Below, piece by piece: positions 16,940 to 26,738 of a stretch of DNA of 64,000 nt. Every line of letters begins with the position of its first letter. The first letter of the stretch is position 1. The translations under genes and the position numbers were made by a program. Under the pieces are notes generated by a model. The model worked only from the letters and a program-made list of their open reading frames with translations. It searched no databases and was not told where the DNA came from. The stretch is from Caballeronia hypogeia (lineage in GTDB: Bacteria; Pseudomonadota; Gammaproteobacteria; Burkholderiales; Burkholderiaceae), in contig NZ_FCOA02000005.1 of the NCBI RefSeq assembly GCF_001544875.2, forward strand, positions 204,461 to 268,460, given 5' to 3'.

Positions 16940-19900
16940 TTATTGAATCATGCGTTGAGCGGGACCCTGCTCATCGGCCTTGAGCTCTTCGGCGAATTCC
17001 GCGATGGCGTCCTGCGAAATTCCCTGAGCGTGTTGCGCGACGACGTGAGCAACCTGCTGGGTGACGGCGTCGGACTCGTCGGTGGCGGAGCCGCGCAGCG
17101 TCTGGATCAGACGCGTCGCGAGCCGCGACATGGTCGGGCTTTCCGAGAGCGCCATGACCGGCAGGCGAATGCCGAAGCGATTCTCCAGCGCGACGACGAG
17201 CTCGACGCCCATCAGCGAGTCGAGTCCCATGTCGTAGACCGAACGATCCGCGTCGATCTTCTCGACCGGCACGCGCAGGATCTCGCTGACTTCGCTCTTG
17301 AGCATGTCGACGACCACCGGATGCAACTCTGCGTCATCCAGCGTCTCGAGCAACTGGGCGAAGCCGCCGGCGTCATCGTCATCTTGTGGTCCGGCCGCGG
17401 CCGTGCGCGCCACCCAGTCGAATTTGGGCGAGTCCGCGCTCGGCAGGAAGCGCGCGAGCGCACGCCAGTCCAGCTCCAGCACACCGAGATCGCCGGCGTC
17501 GGCCAGCAACATCGCTTCCAGCACGCGCAACGCCTCTGCGGCGGGCAGGGCGTTGCCACCCATGCGGCCTTGCAGCGCATCGCGGACCTTCGTGTTGCGC
17601 GCGAGAAAACCGGCGTCGGCGATTGCGCCCCAGCGCGGACTCGTCGCGGGCAGACCACGCGCGCGCCGCTGACGCGCCAGCGCTTCCAGCCAGCCATTGG
17701 CGGCGACGTAATTCGACTGGCCCGGATTGCCGAACAGCGTCGTGCCGGATGAGTGGAACACGAAGAAGTCGAGCGGCAGATCGCGCGATAGCTCATCCAG
17801 ATGCAGCGCGCCGAGCACCTTGGGCGCCATCGCGCGTTCTATCTGCTGAGCTGTCGCATTTCGGATCAGGCCGTCGTCGATGACCATCGCGGCGTGCACG
17901 ATGCCGCGAATCGGCGGCATGGTGCCGGCAGCTTCCGCGAACAATGCAGCGAGCGCCACGCGATCGGTGACGTCGCACGCGGCCGCGCGCACCGCGACGC
18001 CACGTTCACGCAGCGCCTCGATCGCCTGCTGCGCTTCATCGGTCGCCGGTCCCCTGCGGCCGATCAGAATCAGATGTCGCGCGCCCTTGTCCGCCAGCCA
18101 TTCGCCGGTGCGCAAGCCGAAGCCCGACAGGCCGCCCGTCACGAGATAGCTCGCGTGCCCGGGAAGCTGCAACTGCTTGCGAGTGACGGTTTTGGCATGT
18201 GCGCTCACGTCGGCGCGAATGCCGCGACGATACGTGACGACGATCTTCCCGATCTGCCGCGCCTGCTGCATATGACGGAACGCATCGACGATGTCGTTGG
18301 CGTCGAACGCTCGGTAAGGCAGCGGATGCAGCACGCCTTGCTCGAACAGCGCCATCATCTCGCCGAACAGCCGGCGCGTGAGCTCGGGACGCTCGGACAT
18401 CAGCTGATCGGCATCGATGCCGAAGTAACTGATATTGTTCCGGAACGGACGCAGCCCGATACGCGTGTTCTCGTAGAAGTCGCGCTTGCCGAGTTCGAGG
18501 AAGCGGCCGAAGGGCTTGAGCACACGCAGATTGCGGTTAATGGCTTCGCCGGCGAGCGAGTTCAGCACGACATCGACGCCCCGTCCATCCGTGTCCGCCA
18601 GAATCTGGTCGGCGAAATCGAGCGAGCGCGAATCGTAGATATGCTGCACGCCCATGAGGCGCAGGAAGTCGCGCTTCTCTTCCGAACCGGCGGTGGCGTA
18701 GATCTCCGCGCCGATCCATTGCGCGAACTGGATCGCCGCGATGCCGACGCCGCCCGCCGCGCCGTGAATCAGCAGCCTCTCGCCCGCCTCGATCTGCGCG
18801 AGCTTGCGCAGCGCGTAGTACACGGTGAAGAACGTGCTCGGAATGGTGGCCGCCGCCTCGAACGACATGCCGCGCGGCACGTGCGAGATCGCATTGGGTT
18901 GCGTGACGACGCGATCGCCGAAGCTGGCCGGCCCGAAGCCGACGACGGCATCGCCCGGCGCGTAGCCGCTCACGTCGCTGCCGACGCGTTCGACCACGCC
19001 CGCGAATTCGAGACCCAGGGTCGGGCCCGCGAAGCCATTCTCGATCGCTTCATCGGAAAGCAGACCGAGCGTGTACATCACGTCGCGGAAATTCAGGCCC
19101 GTTGCCTGCACGCGAATGTCGAGTTCATGCGCGCCCAGCTCGGGCGGCGCATAGCTTTCCCAGCGCAGGTTGCGCAACTGGCCGGGCATATCGAAGCCGA
19201 GTCGCAGCGCGGTTGCGCCATTCTGCGCACGGTCTTCGCGCGGTTGCGGCCGCGGGTTCTTGCGCAGGCGCGGCGCGTGACGCTCGCCGTGATTGCCGAG
19301 CGCGATTTCCTGCTCGTCGTCGGGGAGGAGCAGTTCGCGCATCAGCGCATCGAAGGGCAAGGGGCCGTTCGACGGCAGGTCGACGAGACGAACGTCGAAG
19401 CCGGCCGCCTCGTTGATCAGCGTGCGGCCGTAATGCCACAGCGATGCATCGTTGAGCGCGTCGTTGCCTGCTCGGGGCGTGGCCGAAATAAACGGAGCCG
19501 CGCCTGCCGTGAGAAGCCACAGCGTGGTTTTCACGCCAGTGCGCTCGCAGGCTTTCACGAGCTCGGCAGCGAGGTGACAGCGCTGCACCTGCTTCTTCAG
19601 CAGCGCTTGCGCGTCGAACTGCGGCGCATGCTCACGCGGATCACGCGCAAGCCCGGCCAGATGCACGATGCCGCGCAAACCGCCCGGCCGCGCACGCGCG
19701 TCGTCGATCAGTGCATCGAGTTCGTCGGGTGTGACATCGGCGTCGCATACGAGCGGCACGCCGTCGGGGCCGGACAGGCGCGCGGCGAGGTCGAGGCAGA
19801 GGTCATCGGTCTGCGCGTTGAGCGAGTCGGCCAGAATCAGCCAGCCCGCGCCGTTCGCCGGAAGTGCATCGACTTTCGCGGTCGCTGCGGGGCGCGCGGC

Positions 19901-22900
19901 CACCAGCAAGTACGGGCCGCTCGCCATCTGCGCCGCAAACGCGAGCGGCTCGCCACATTCCATGCGATGTTCGCGCAGCAGGCTCTGCCAGTGGCTCGCG
20001 GCCCGCTGGAGGGAATGCCGCGCGCCGTTCGCGTCTTCGCTCCACCATGCGCTTTGCGCGCCGAGCACGAAGTCCATCCAGACGGTGGGCTGCGTGCCAT
20101 GCACGAGCAGCGTGGCGCCCGGCTTCATGCTGGCAATCGCGAAGCGCAGCGCATCGTGCAGCGCTGTCTCGCTGTCGAAATCGCTGTGGAGCAACACGAG
20201 ATCGGCGCGTTGCGCGGACATCGGCCGATCCGCGCCGATAGCCTGAACGCGCAGTTCCGCGTGCTTTTCCTGGAGACGCGCGGCGGCATCCAGCGCTTCA
20301 CCGGCCGGGCTCGCGAAGGTGTAATCCGCGACGGCGATGTCGAGTCCGTCGCATAGCGCCGACGCGAATGCAGGCCCCGCGCCGCCGATTTCGACGATGC
20401 CAACGCGCTGACCGGACGGGCGTCGCTCCAAGGCTTCGGCGAGTGTCGTGCGCAAGGCGTCCGCCACGCGCCGACGCGCGGCATCGCCGACGACGGTTCG
20501 CTGCAGACCTGCGAAATCGGACTCCTGCGGGCACACGTCCGCCAGCGCCGTCTTGCCCTGAAGCAGGTCGGGCAGATGCGTGCCCACGCGTCCGGCGGCG
20601 TGCACGAGCGCGAAGTAGTCCGGGTACTCGCGCACCAGGCTGTTCCAGATGTCGGTGGTGCTGGCGTCTTCCGCGTGCGGCGGGATCACGCGCCAGCCCG
20701 AGCCGTCCTCCGCGGGTTCGGCGCAGCGACTCAGCAGCCAGTCGAGCAGCGCGGCCGCTTCAGGCACGGCGCTTCGAAGCGCATCGAGCGCGACGCCACT
20801 CAGATGACCGTCGTCCGATATTGCGTGGAGCGCCTGCGCCGCAAAGGCGTCGCACAAGGTTTCCAGCAGCGGGTCCACTTCCTCCGTGTAGCGCGCGAGC
20901 AGCGCGTCTTCGCCGATGGACGCGGCAGCCGCTCCGAGCGCGGTCTGAAGCGCATCGGCCGTCAACGCGGGATTCGGCTCGAAAGCCGTTGCGGGATGCG
21001 GACTCGGCGTGGCGGCGTAGTCCAGATAAGACAGTGAATCGCCATGCGTTTTCGCGAGGCGGACGCTGCGAAAACGCGCGTCTTCGACGGAGGCGATGTG
21101 CCGGCCTTCTTCATCGAACAGGGAGAATTCGGCCGTGAGCGAATGCGGCGCGCGCGCGATCAGACGCGCGCGCACGAGATGCGGCGCGCCCCGGCCCGCG
21201 ATCCATCGCAGCCGGCCGATCTTCGCCGGCACGAACGCGATGCCTTGCCCCAGTGCGTCGTCGTCCTTGAGCATCTGGATGATCAACTGGAACGTGCAGT
21301 CGAGCAGCGCAGGGTGCAGCAGGCTCTGCGACAGACTGTCGGTCAGCGCGTCGGGGGTCTGGAACACGGCCAGCACGCTGCCCGGCGCTTCGATCCAGCC
21401 ATGCGACACGGCCTGGAACGCCGCGCCATAGGCGAGTTCCGCAGCCTGCGTCAGCGCGAGATGGCTCGCGCCGGTGAAGTCGGGAAGACGCTCCGGCAGG
21501 GCCGGCGCTTGCTTGTTCAGCGGGGCCGCGCTGGCGCTCGACAGCACCCGCCCGCTAGCATGCAGCGCCCACGGATCGCGACCGCCGAGCTCCTTCGCGC
21601 GCAGCCAGAAGCGCCCATCGTTTTCATCGAGCGACAGGCGCGTCAGCTTGCTCGGAGACGCGGCGAGCAGCAGCGGCGCGTGAATCTCGAGTTCCTCGAC
21701 ATCGCAGCTTTCGCCTGCTTGCCATTGCTGCGCGGCGGCCAGTGCGATCTCGGCGAAACCGGAACCGGGGAACACCGTGGCGTTGCCTACGACGTGATCC
21801 GCGAGCCAGGGATGAAGCTTGGTGTCGAGATGGTTTTCCCAGACCGGCTGCGACTGCTGCTGCAGGCGATAGCCCAGCAGCGGATGCACGCGCCGGCGCT
21901 CGAGCGAATTCGGCGATTCGGCGGTGACCGGGTGCCAGTAGCGTTCCCGCTGCCAGGAGTACGCGGGCAACGACACGTGTTGCCCGCTCCGCGGAAAAAT
22001 CTGCGCCCAGTCGATCGCACCGCCGCCGACGATCACCTGCGCGACGGCGGCCTGCACGCGATCCGGACCGTCATCACCTCGCCGACCGGTCGCGATGACC
22101 TGTCCAGCTTTCTCCGCGTGCTTGAGCGTGCCGTTGAGATAGCTGCGCAGCACCGGCGCAGGACCGATCTCCAGCAGCACGTTGTTGCCATCGCCGACGA
22201 GCCCGCTCAACGCCTGCTCGAAGCGGACCGGAACACGGATGTTGTTCCACCAGTAATCGGCGTTCAGCGCGGTGCCGTCAAGCAGTCCGCCTGTTACCGT
22301 CGAATGGAAGGGCACGTCCGCGCGTTGCGGCCGGATGTCGCCCAGCGCGGCCTTGAGCGCGTGCTCGATCGGGTCCATCGCGGCGCTATGGAATGCGTAG
22401 TCGAGGTCGAGCTGCCTGTAGAACACGTCGCGCCCGGCCAGAGCCTCGCCGACCTTTTCCAGCGCGGAGGGCGCTCCAGCCAGAGTAGCGCCGTTGACGC
22501 TGTTGTATCCGGCGACGCACAACACCTCATGCAGATGCAGTTCGTCGAGCAGCGCCGCAGCGGCGATTCCGTCCATGCCGATGGCCGCCATGCGGCCGCG
22601 TCCCTTGGTAAGTCCCTGTTGCTGGCTGCGATGGAAGATGACCTTGACCGCATCCCCCAGGCTCAGAGCGCCGCACGCCCACGCCGCCGCCACTTCGCCG
22701 ACGCTGTGACCGACGACCGCCGCAGGATGCACGCCCTGTTGAGCCAGCATGCGCGTGATGCCGACCTGCACCGCGAACAGCGCGGGCTGCGCGATTTCCG
22801 TGCGCTCGTAGAAGCCCGGCGCGGCGGGACGGCGAAGCAACTCGACGAGCGACCAGCCGGCGAGACTCGCGAACAGCGAATCGATCTCGGCGACCGAATC

Positions 22901-24565
22901 CGCGAACACGGGATCCCCGAGCAGCCTGCCGCCCATGCCTGCCCACTGCGAGCCATTGCCCGAATAGACGAACACCGGACCCTGCGCCGCCGCGACGCGT
23001 GTGCCCGTATGTACGAGAGGGCCCGGCGCATCGTCTCCGCCGAGCTGTTCCAGCAGCGTCGCGATGCTGTCGCCGTCCGCGCCGACGACCACGCCGCGAT
23101 GCTCGTGCCGCTCACGGCGCAGCGCCGCGTGATACGCGACGTCGTAGAGTTGCGCCGCGGACTGGCCGCGCACGATACCGGCGAGCCGGCGCGCGTTCGC
23201 TTTCAGCGCCGCGTCGCTGCGGCCGCTGACGATCATCGGAACGACCGCCGGATTCGCCAGCCGGGTGGCGCGCGCCGTGTCGGCTTCGTCGGGAGTCTGC
23301 AGAATCACGTGCGCATTCGCGCCGCCGAAGCCGAACGAATTCACGCCGATCGTCAGCGTGCCTGTGGCGCGCATCGGCAGCGGCTTCGTGACGACCTGAA
23401 TGTTCCAGTCGTCGAAGCGGATGTTGGGATTGAACTCCTTGATGCCGACGGTCGCCGGCACCACCCGATGCCTGAGGCTGTAAATGGCCTTCACGAGGCC
23501 CGCCACGCCGGAGGCCGCCTCCAGGTGGCCGAGATTGCTCTTGACCGAGCCGATGGGCAACGGGGCGTTCGCGCCGCGGGCCTGCCCGAGCGCCCGTCCG
23601 ATGGCGCGGGTCTCGATCGGGTCGCCTACCGGCGTGCCGGTGCCGTGTGCCTCGAGATAGTCGATGTCCGCGGCCGCAATGCCGGCCTGTTCGTACACCT
23701 GGCGCATCAGCGCGCTCTGCGAATCGGCGCTGGGCACGGTGAGTCCCGACTTGCGGCCATCGGTGTTGACGGCGGTGCCCGCCACCACGGCGAGAATGCG
23801 GTCGCCGTCGGCTACGGCCTGGTCGTAGTCCTTCAGCAGGAAAAGGCCGCCGCCTTCGGAGCGCACGTAACCGTCGCCGGAAGCGTCGAACGCGCGGCAA
23901 CGCCCGTTCGGCGACAACATCGACGCCTTGGAAAAAGTGATGAAGCCATACGGATGCAGGTGCAGGCTGACGCCGCCAGCGATAGCCTGACTGATCTCAC
24001 CCGTGGCAATGGCGCGGCAGGCCTGATGGAACGCCACCATCGCCGATGAACACGCCGTGTCGACGGCCATGCTCGGGCCGCGCAAGTCGAATACGTAGGA
24101 CAGCCGGTTGGCCGCGATGCTTGCGGTGTTGCCCGTGGCCATGGAAGCGTCCACGGCCGCGAGATCGTCCGCCATGCGATACGAATAGTCTGCGCTCGCG
24201 ATGCCGATATACACGCCGCAATCGCTGCCGCGCAGAGAAGAAGGCTTGATGCCCGCGTGCTCGATGCTTTCCCAGCACAACTCCAGCAACAACCGTTGCT
24301 GCGGGTCCATCAACGATGCTTCGCGCGGAGAAATGCCGAAGAAGTCGGCGTCGAATCCGGAGACGTCGCCGATCGAACCCGCGGCGAAAGTGTAAGCCGT
24401 GCCCGGATGTTCCTTGGCGGGATGCAGATAGGCATCCGGAGACCATCGGCCCGGCTCCACCTCGGTGACTAGGTCCTTGCCCTCGAGCAAGTCGGCCCAG
24501 TAATGCTGTGTATCTGTACCCGGAAACCTGAAAGCCAGTCCGACAACGGCAACGCGCTTTAGCAT
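16940..24565 (-). CDS. Fully reducing type I polyketide synthase for capsule lipid (RkpA/WcbR-like)
   Basis: This 2541-residue single-module megasynthase would build a saturated acyl chain by iteration. Domain order by residue is KS 1-425, AT 530-840, DH 890-1170, a degenerate methyltransferase-like stretch 1200-1500, a structural region 1570-1760, ER 1785-2110, KR 2135-2370 and ACP 2410-2490. Key residues are intact: KS C172 (VDTACSSA), H307 and H347; AT S621 in GHSVGE; DH H924 and D1089; ER LIHGAAGGVG; KR TGGLSGFG with Y2286; ACP DMGLDS with the phosphopantetheine serine S2450. There is no thioesterase. The alpha-oxoamine synthase 16 bases downstream is the likely release enzyme. Its place inside a kps locus matches RkpA of Sinorhizobium and WcbR of Burkholderia. 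Confidence 0.93.
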   Translation of the reverse strand: MLKRVAVVGLAFRFPGTDTQHYWADLLEGKDLVTEVEPGRWSPDAYLHPAKEHPGTAYTFAAGSIGDVSGFDADFFGISPREASLMDPQQRLLLELCWESIEHAGIKPSSLRGSDCGVYIGIASADYSYRMADDLAAVDASMATGNTASIAANRLSYVFDLRGPSMAVDTACSSAMVAFHQACRAIATGEISQAIAGGVSLHLHPYGFITFSKASMLSPNGRCRAFDASGDGYVRSEGGGLFLLKDYDQAVADGDRILAVVAGTAVNTDGRKSGLTVPSADSQSALMRQVYEQAGIAAADIDYLEAHGTGTPVGDPIETRAIGRALGQARGANAPLPIGSVKSNLGHLEAASGVAGLVKAIYSLRHRVVPATVGIKEFNPNIRFDDWNIQVVTKPLPMRATGTLTIGVNSFGFGGANAHVILQTPDEADTARATRLANPAVVPMIVSGRSDAALKANARRLAGIVRGQSAAQLYDVAYHAALRRERHEHRGVVVGADGDSIATLLEQLGGDDAPGPLVHTGTRVAAAQGPVFVYSGNGSQWAGMGGRLLGDPVFADSVAEIDSLFASLAGWSLVELLRRPAAPGFYERTEIAQPALFAVQVGITRMLAQQGVHPAAVVGHSVGEVAAAWACGALSLGDAVKVIFHRSQQQGLTKGRGRMAAIGMDGIAAAALLDELHLHEVLCVAGYNSVNGATLAGAPSALEKVGEALAGRDVFYRQLDLDYAFHSAAMDPIEHALKAALGDIRPQRADVPFHSTVTGGLLDGTALNADYWWNNIRVPVRFEQALSGLVGDGNNVLLEIGPAPVLRSYLNGTLKHAEKAGQVIATGRRGDDGPDRVQAAVAQVIVGGGAIDWAQIFPRSGQHVSLPAYSWQRERYWHPVTAESPNSLERRRVHPLLGYRLQQQSQPVWENHLDTKLHPWLADHVVGNATVFPGSGFAEIALAAAQQWQAGESCDVEELEIHAPLLLAASPSKLTRLSLDENDGRFWLRAKELGGRDPWALHASGRVLSSASAAPLNKQAPALPERLPDFTGASHLALTQAAELAYGAAFQAVSHGWIEAPGSVLAVFQTPDALTDSLSQSLLHPALLDCTFQLIIQMLKDDDALGQGIAFVPAKIGRLRWIAGRGAPHLVRARLIARAPHSLTAEFSLFDEEGRHIASVEDARFRSVRLAKTHGDSLSYLDYAATPSPHPATAFEPNPALTADALQTALGAAAASIGEDALLARYTEEVDPLLETLCDAFAAQALHAISDDGHLSGVALDALRSAVPEAAALLDWLLSRCAEPAEDGSGWRVIPPHAEDASTTDIWNSLVREYPDYFALVHAAGRVGTHLPDLLQGKTALADVCPQESDFAGLQRTVVGDAARRRVADALRTTLAEALERRPSGQRVGIVEIGGAGPAFASALCDGLDIAVADYTFASPAGEALDAAARLQEKHAELRVQAIGADRPMSAQRADLVLLHSDFDSETALHDALRFAIASMKPGATLLVHGTQPTVWMDFVLGAQSAWWSEDANGARHSLQRAASHWQSLLREHRMECGEPLAFAAQMASGPYLLVAARPAATAKVDALPANGAGWLILADSLNAQTDDLCLDLAARLSGPDGVPLVCDADVTPDELDALIDDARARPGGLRGIVHLAGLARDPREHAPQFDAQALLKKQVQRCHLAAELVKACERTGVKTTLWLLTAGAAPFISATPRAGNDALNDASLWHYGRTLINEAAGFDVRLVDLPSNGPLPFDALMRELLLPDDEQEIALGNHGERHAPRLRKNPRPQPREDRAQNGATALRLGFDMPGQLRNLRWESYAPPELGAHELDIRVQATGLNFRDVMYTLGLLSDEAIENGFAGPTLGLEFAGVVERVGSDVSGYAPGDAVVGFGPASFGDRVVTQPNAISHVPRGMSFEAAATIPSTFFTVYYALRKLAQIEAGERLLIHGAAGGVGIAAIQFAQWIGAEIYATAGSEEKRDFLRLMGVQHIYDSRSLDFADQILADTDGRGVDVVLNSLAGEAINRNLRVLKPFGRFLELGKRDFYENTRIGLRPFRNNISYFGIDADQLMSERPELTRRLFGEMMALFEQGVLHPLPYRAFDANDIVDAFRHMQQARQIGKIVVTYRRGIRADVSAHAKTVTRKQLQLPGHASYLVTGGLSGFGLRTGEWLADKGARHLILIGRRGPATDEAQQAIEALRERGVAVRAAACDVTDRVALAALFAEAAGTMPPIRGIVHAAMVIDDGLIRNATAQQIERAMAPKVLGALHLDELSRDLPLDFFVFHSSGTTLFGNPGQSNYVAANGWLEALARQRRARGLPATSPRWGAIADAGFLARNTKVRDALQGRMGGNALPAAEALRVLEAMLLADAGDLGVLELDWRALARFLPSADSPKFDWVARTAAAGPQDDDDAGGFAQLLETLDDAELHPVVVDMLKSEVSEILRVPVEKIDADRSVYDMGLDSLMGVELVVALENRFGIRLPVMALSESPTMSRLATRLIQTLRGSATDESDAVTQQVAHVVAQHAQGISQDAIAEFAEELKADEQGPAQRMIQ

Positions 24566-25571
24566 TTCTTCATTCTTCGTTACTGGCTGGCTCGCTGACT
24601 CCCCGAAAACGCGCTTTGAAACGCAAAGGGCACGACGGTTGACTGAGGCTGCAATGACGGTATATGTGTCTGCCAGCCGTCAGACACAAAAGCGAGCGGC
24701 GATTCTATCTCGAAAACATTCCTGAAAGTAACGATATGCTTAATTGTTAGTCATTGTTTTGAGCCGCTGTGGTAAAAACTGCGCTAGTTTTAGCTGCGCG
24801 GAGGCTTCGGTGGAGTGCATTTCCCGCGCGCTTCATAAGATTTAAAGCTTGTCAAGTTGCGAAGGAATTTTTTCACGAGCTAATGCCCGATGCGGGATCG
24901 CGACCGTCAAATTATTCGTTCAGGTTGCTGTGCGGCGCACGTGCGAGTGTTATCGGAGGTCTTGATCGGCATTGGTTATTGTTTTAATCAATGCATCACG
25001 TTCGCTAACGTTTGCGTGCGTGCGCGTGCGCGACGACGCAAAGCTATCCGCCGGGTGCTGGAGTCGTTCGATCAGGCGCAGGTGCTGGTCGAGATCGCCG
25101 CCTTTAGCATCAACATGGAGATGCGAGGCGCAGTTATCGCCGGGTGGGCCGATGCGCTGGGCAAAATGCTGCCGAACGTGCTTTTCACTGGACGTATCGA
25201 GCGCGAAATCCGGGTTTGTGAATGCCGGAAGGACGACCAGCGATAGTCCGAACTGCGTGCCGAAGTCAGACGGCGGCAATTGCGCGGCCAATAACCATAA
25301 GATCGTGAAGCAAGTCTACGAGGGTGTGAATTTGTTATCCGTAGTTGCAGCCGTTTTCGCCAAGGCACGGATAATTTCGGCTGAAGATCGGAAACACCGC
25401 GATCGGACGTGCCTGCGCGGGCGGATTGAAGTACCACGCGGCTGTGAAGCGTTATTCGCGGGGCGTTGAAAGCAATCGCCGCGAAGTTCGAGCGGACATT
25501 GTGAACGAGGCACGCCGTTTCCAGCGGTGCAAGTGTCGGCCCCCGCTGCCTGCGGGAGCCTTTACCTCATC
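24566..25571. other. 1-kb gap with AT-rich start and no intact gene
   Basis: This stretch separates the polyketide synthase start from the kdsA stop. The part next to the synthase (24570-24770) is AT-rich and should hold the promoter of the long minus-strand operon, but I could not assign convincing -35 and -10 boxes. Beyond it, all frames are short. The only coding-like signal is the broken minus-strand frame listed separately. No inverted terminal repeats or transposase fragments were seen. Confidence 0.6.
24950..25513 (-). pseudogene. Possible decayed gene
   Basis: On the minus strand, 24950-25315 is open and about its first 70 codons use third-position G/C as real genes here do, with protein-like composition (FGLSLVVLPAFTNPDF). 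A stop at 25316-25318 blocks it. Just upstream, in another frame, a second protein-like run appears (AWYFNPPAQARPIAVFP). This suggests a gene broken by a frameshift or deletion, perhaps a lost capsule enzyme. I do not recognise the family. It could also be chance. Confidence 0.3.

Positions 25572-26738
<1,167 letters not shown>

Noticed and set aside
17801..24049. Very long open frames (over 800 and 1000 codons) on the plus strand opposite the polyketide synthase
   Set aside because: They mirror the GC-rich codons of the synthase, are rich in Arg, Ala, His and Gln, and have no domain or ribosome site. The minus-strand synthase has every catalytic motif.
16940..24565. A virulence-type siderophore or antibiotic gene cluster reading of the polyketide synthase
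   Set aside because: There are no NRPS, resistance, efflux or tailoring genes nearby. Both sides are capsule genes and the partner enzyme matches capsule-locus homologues.
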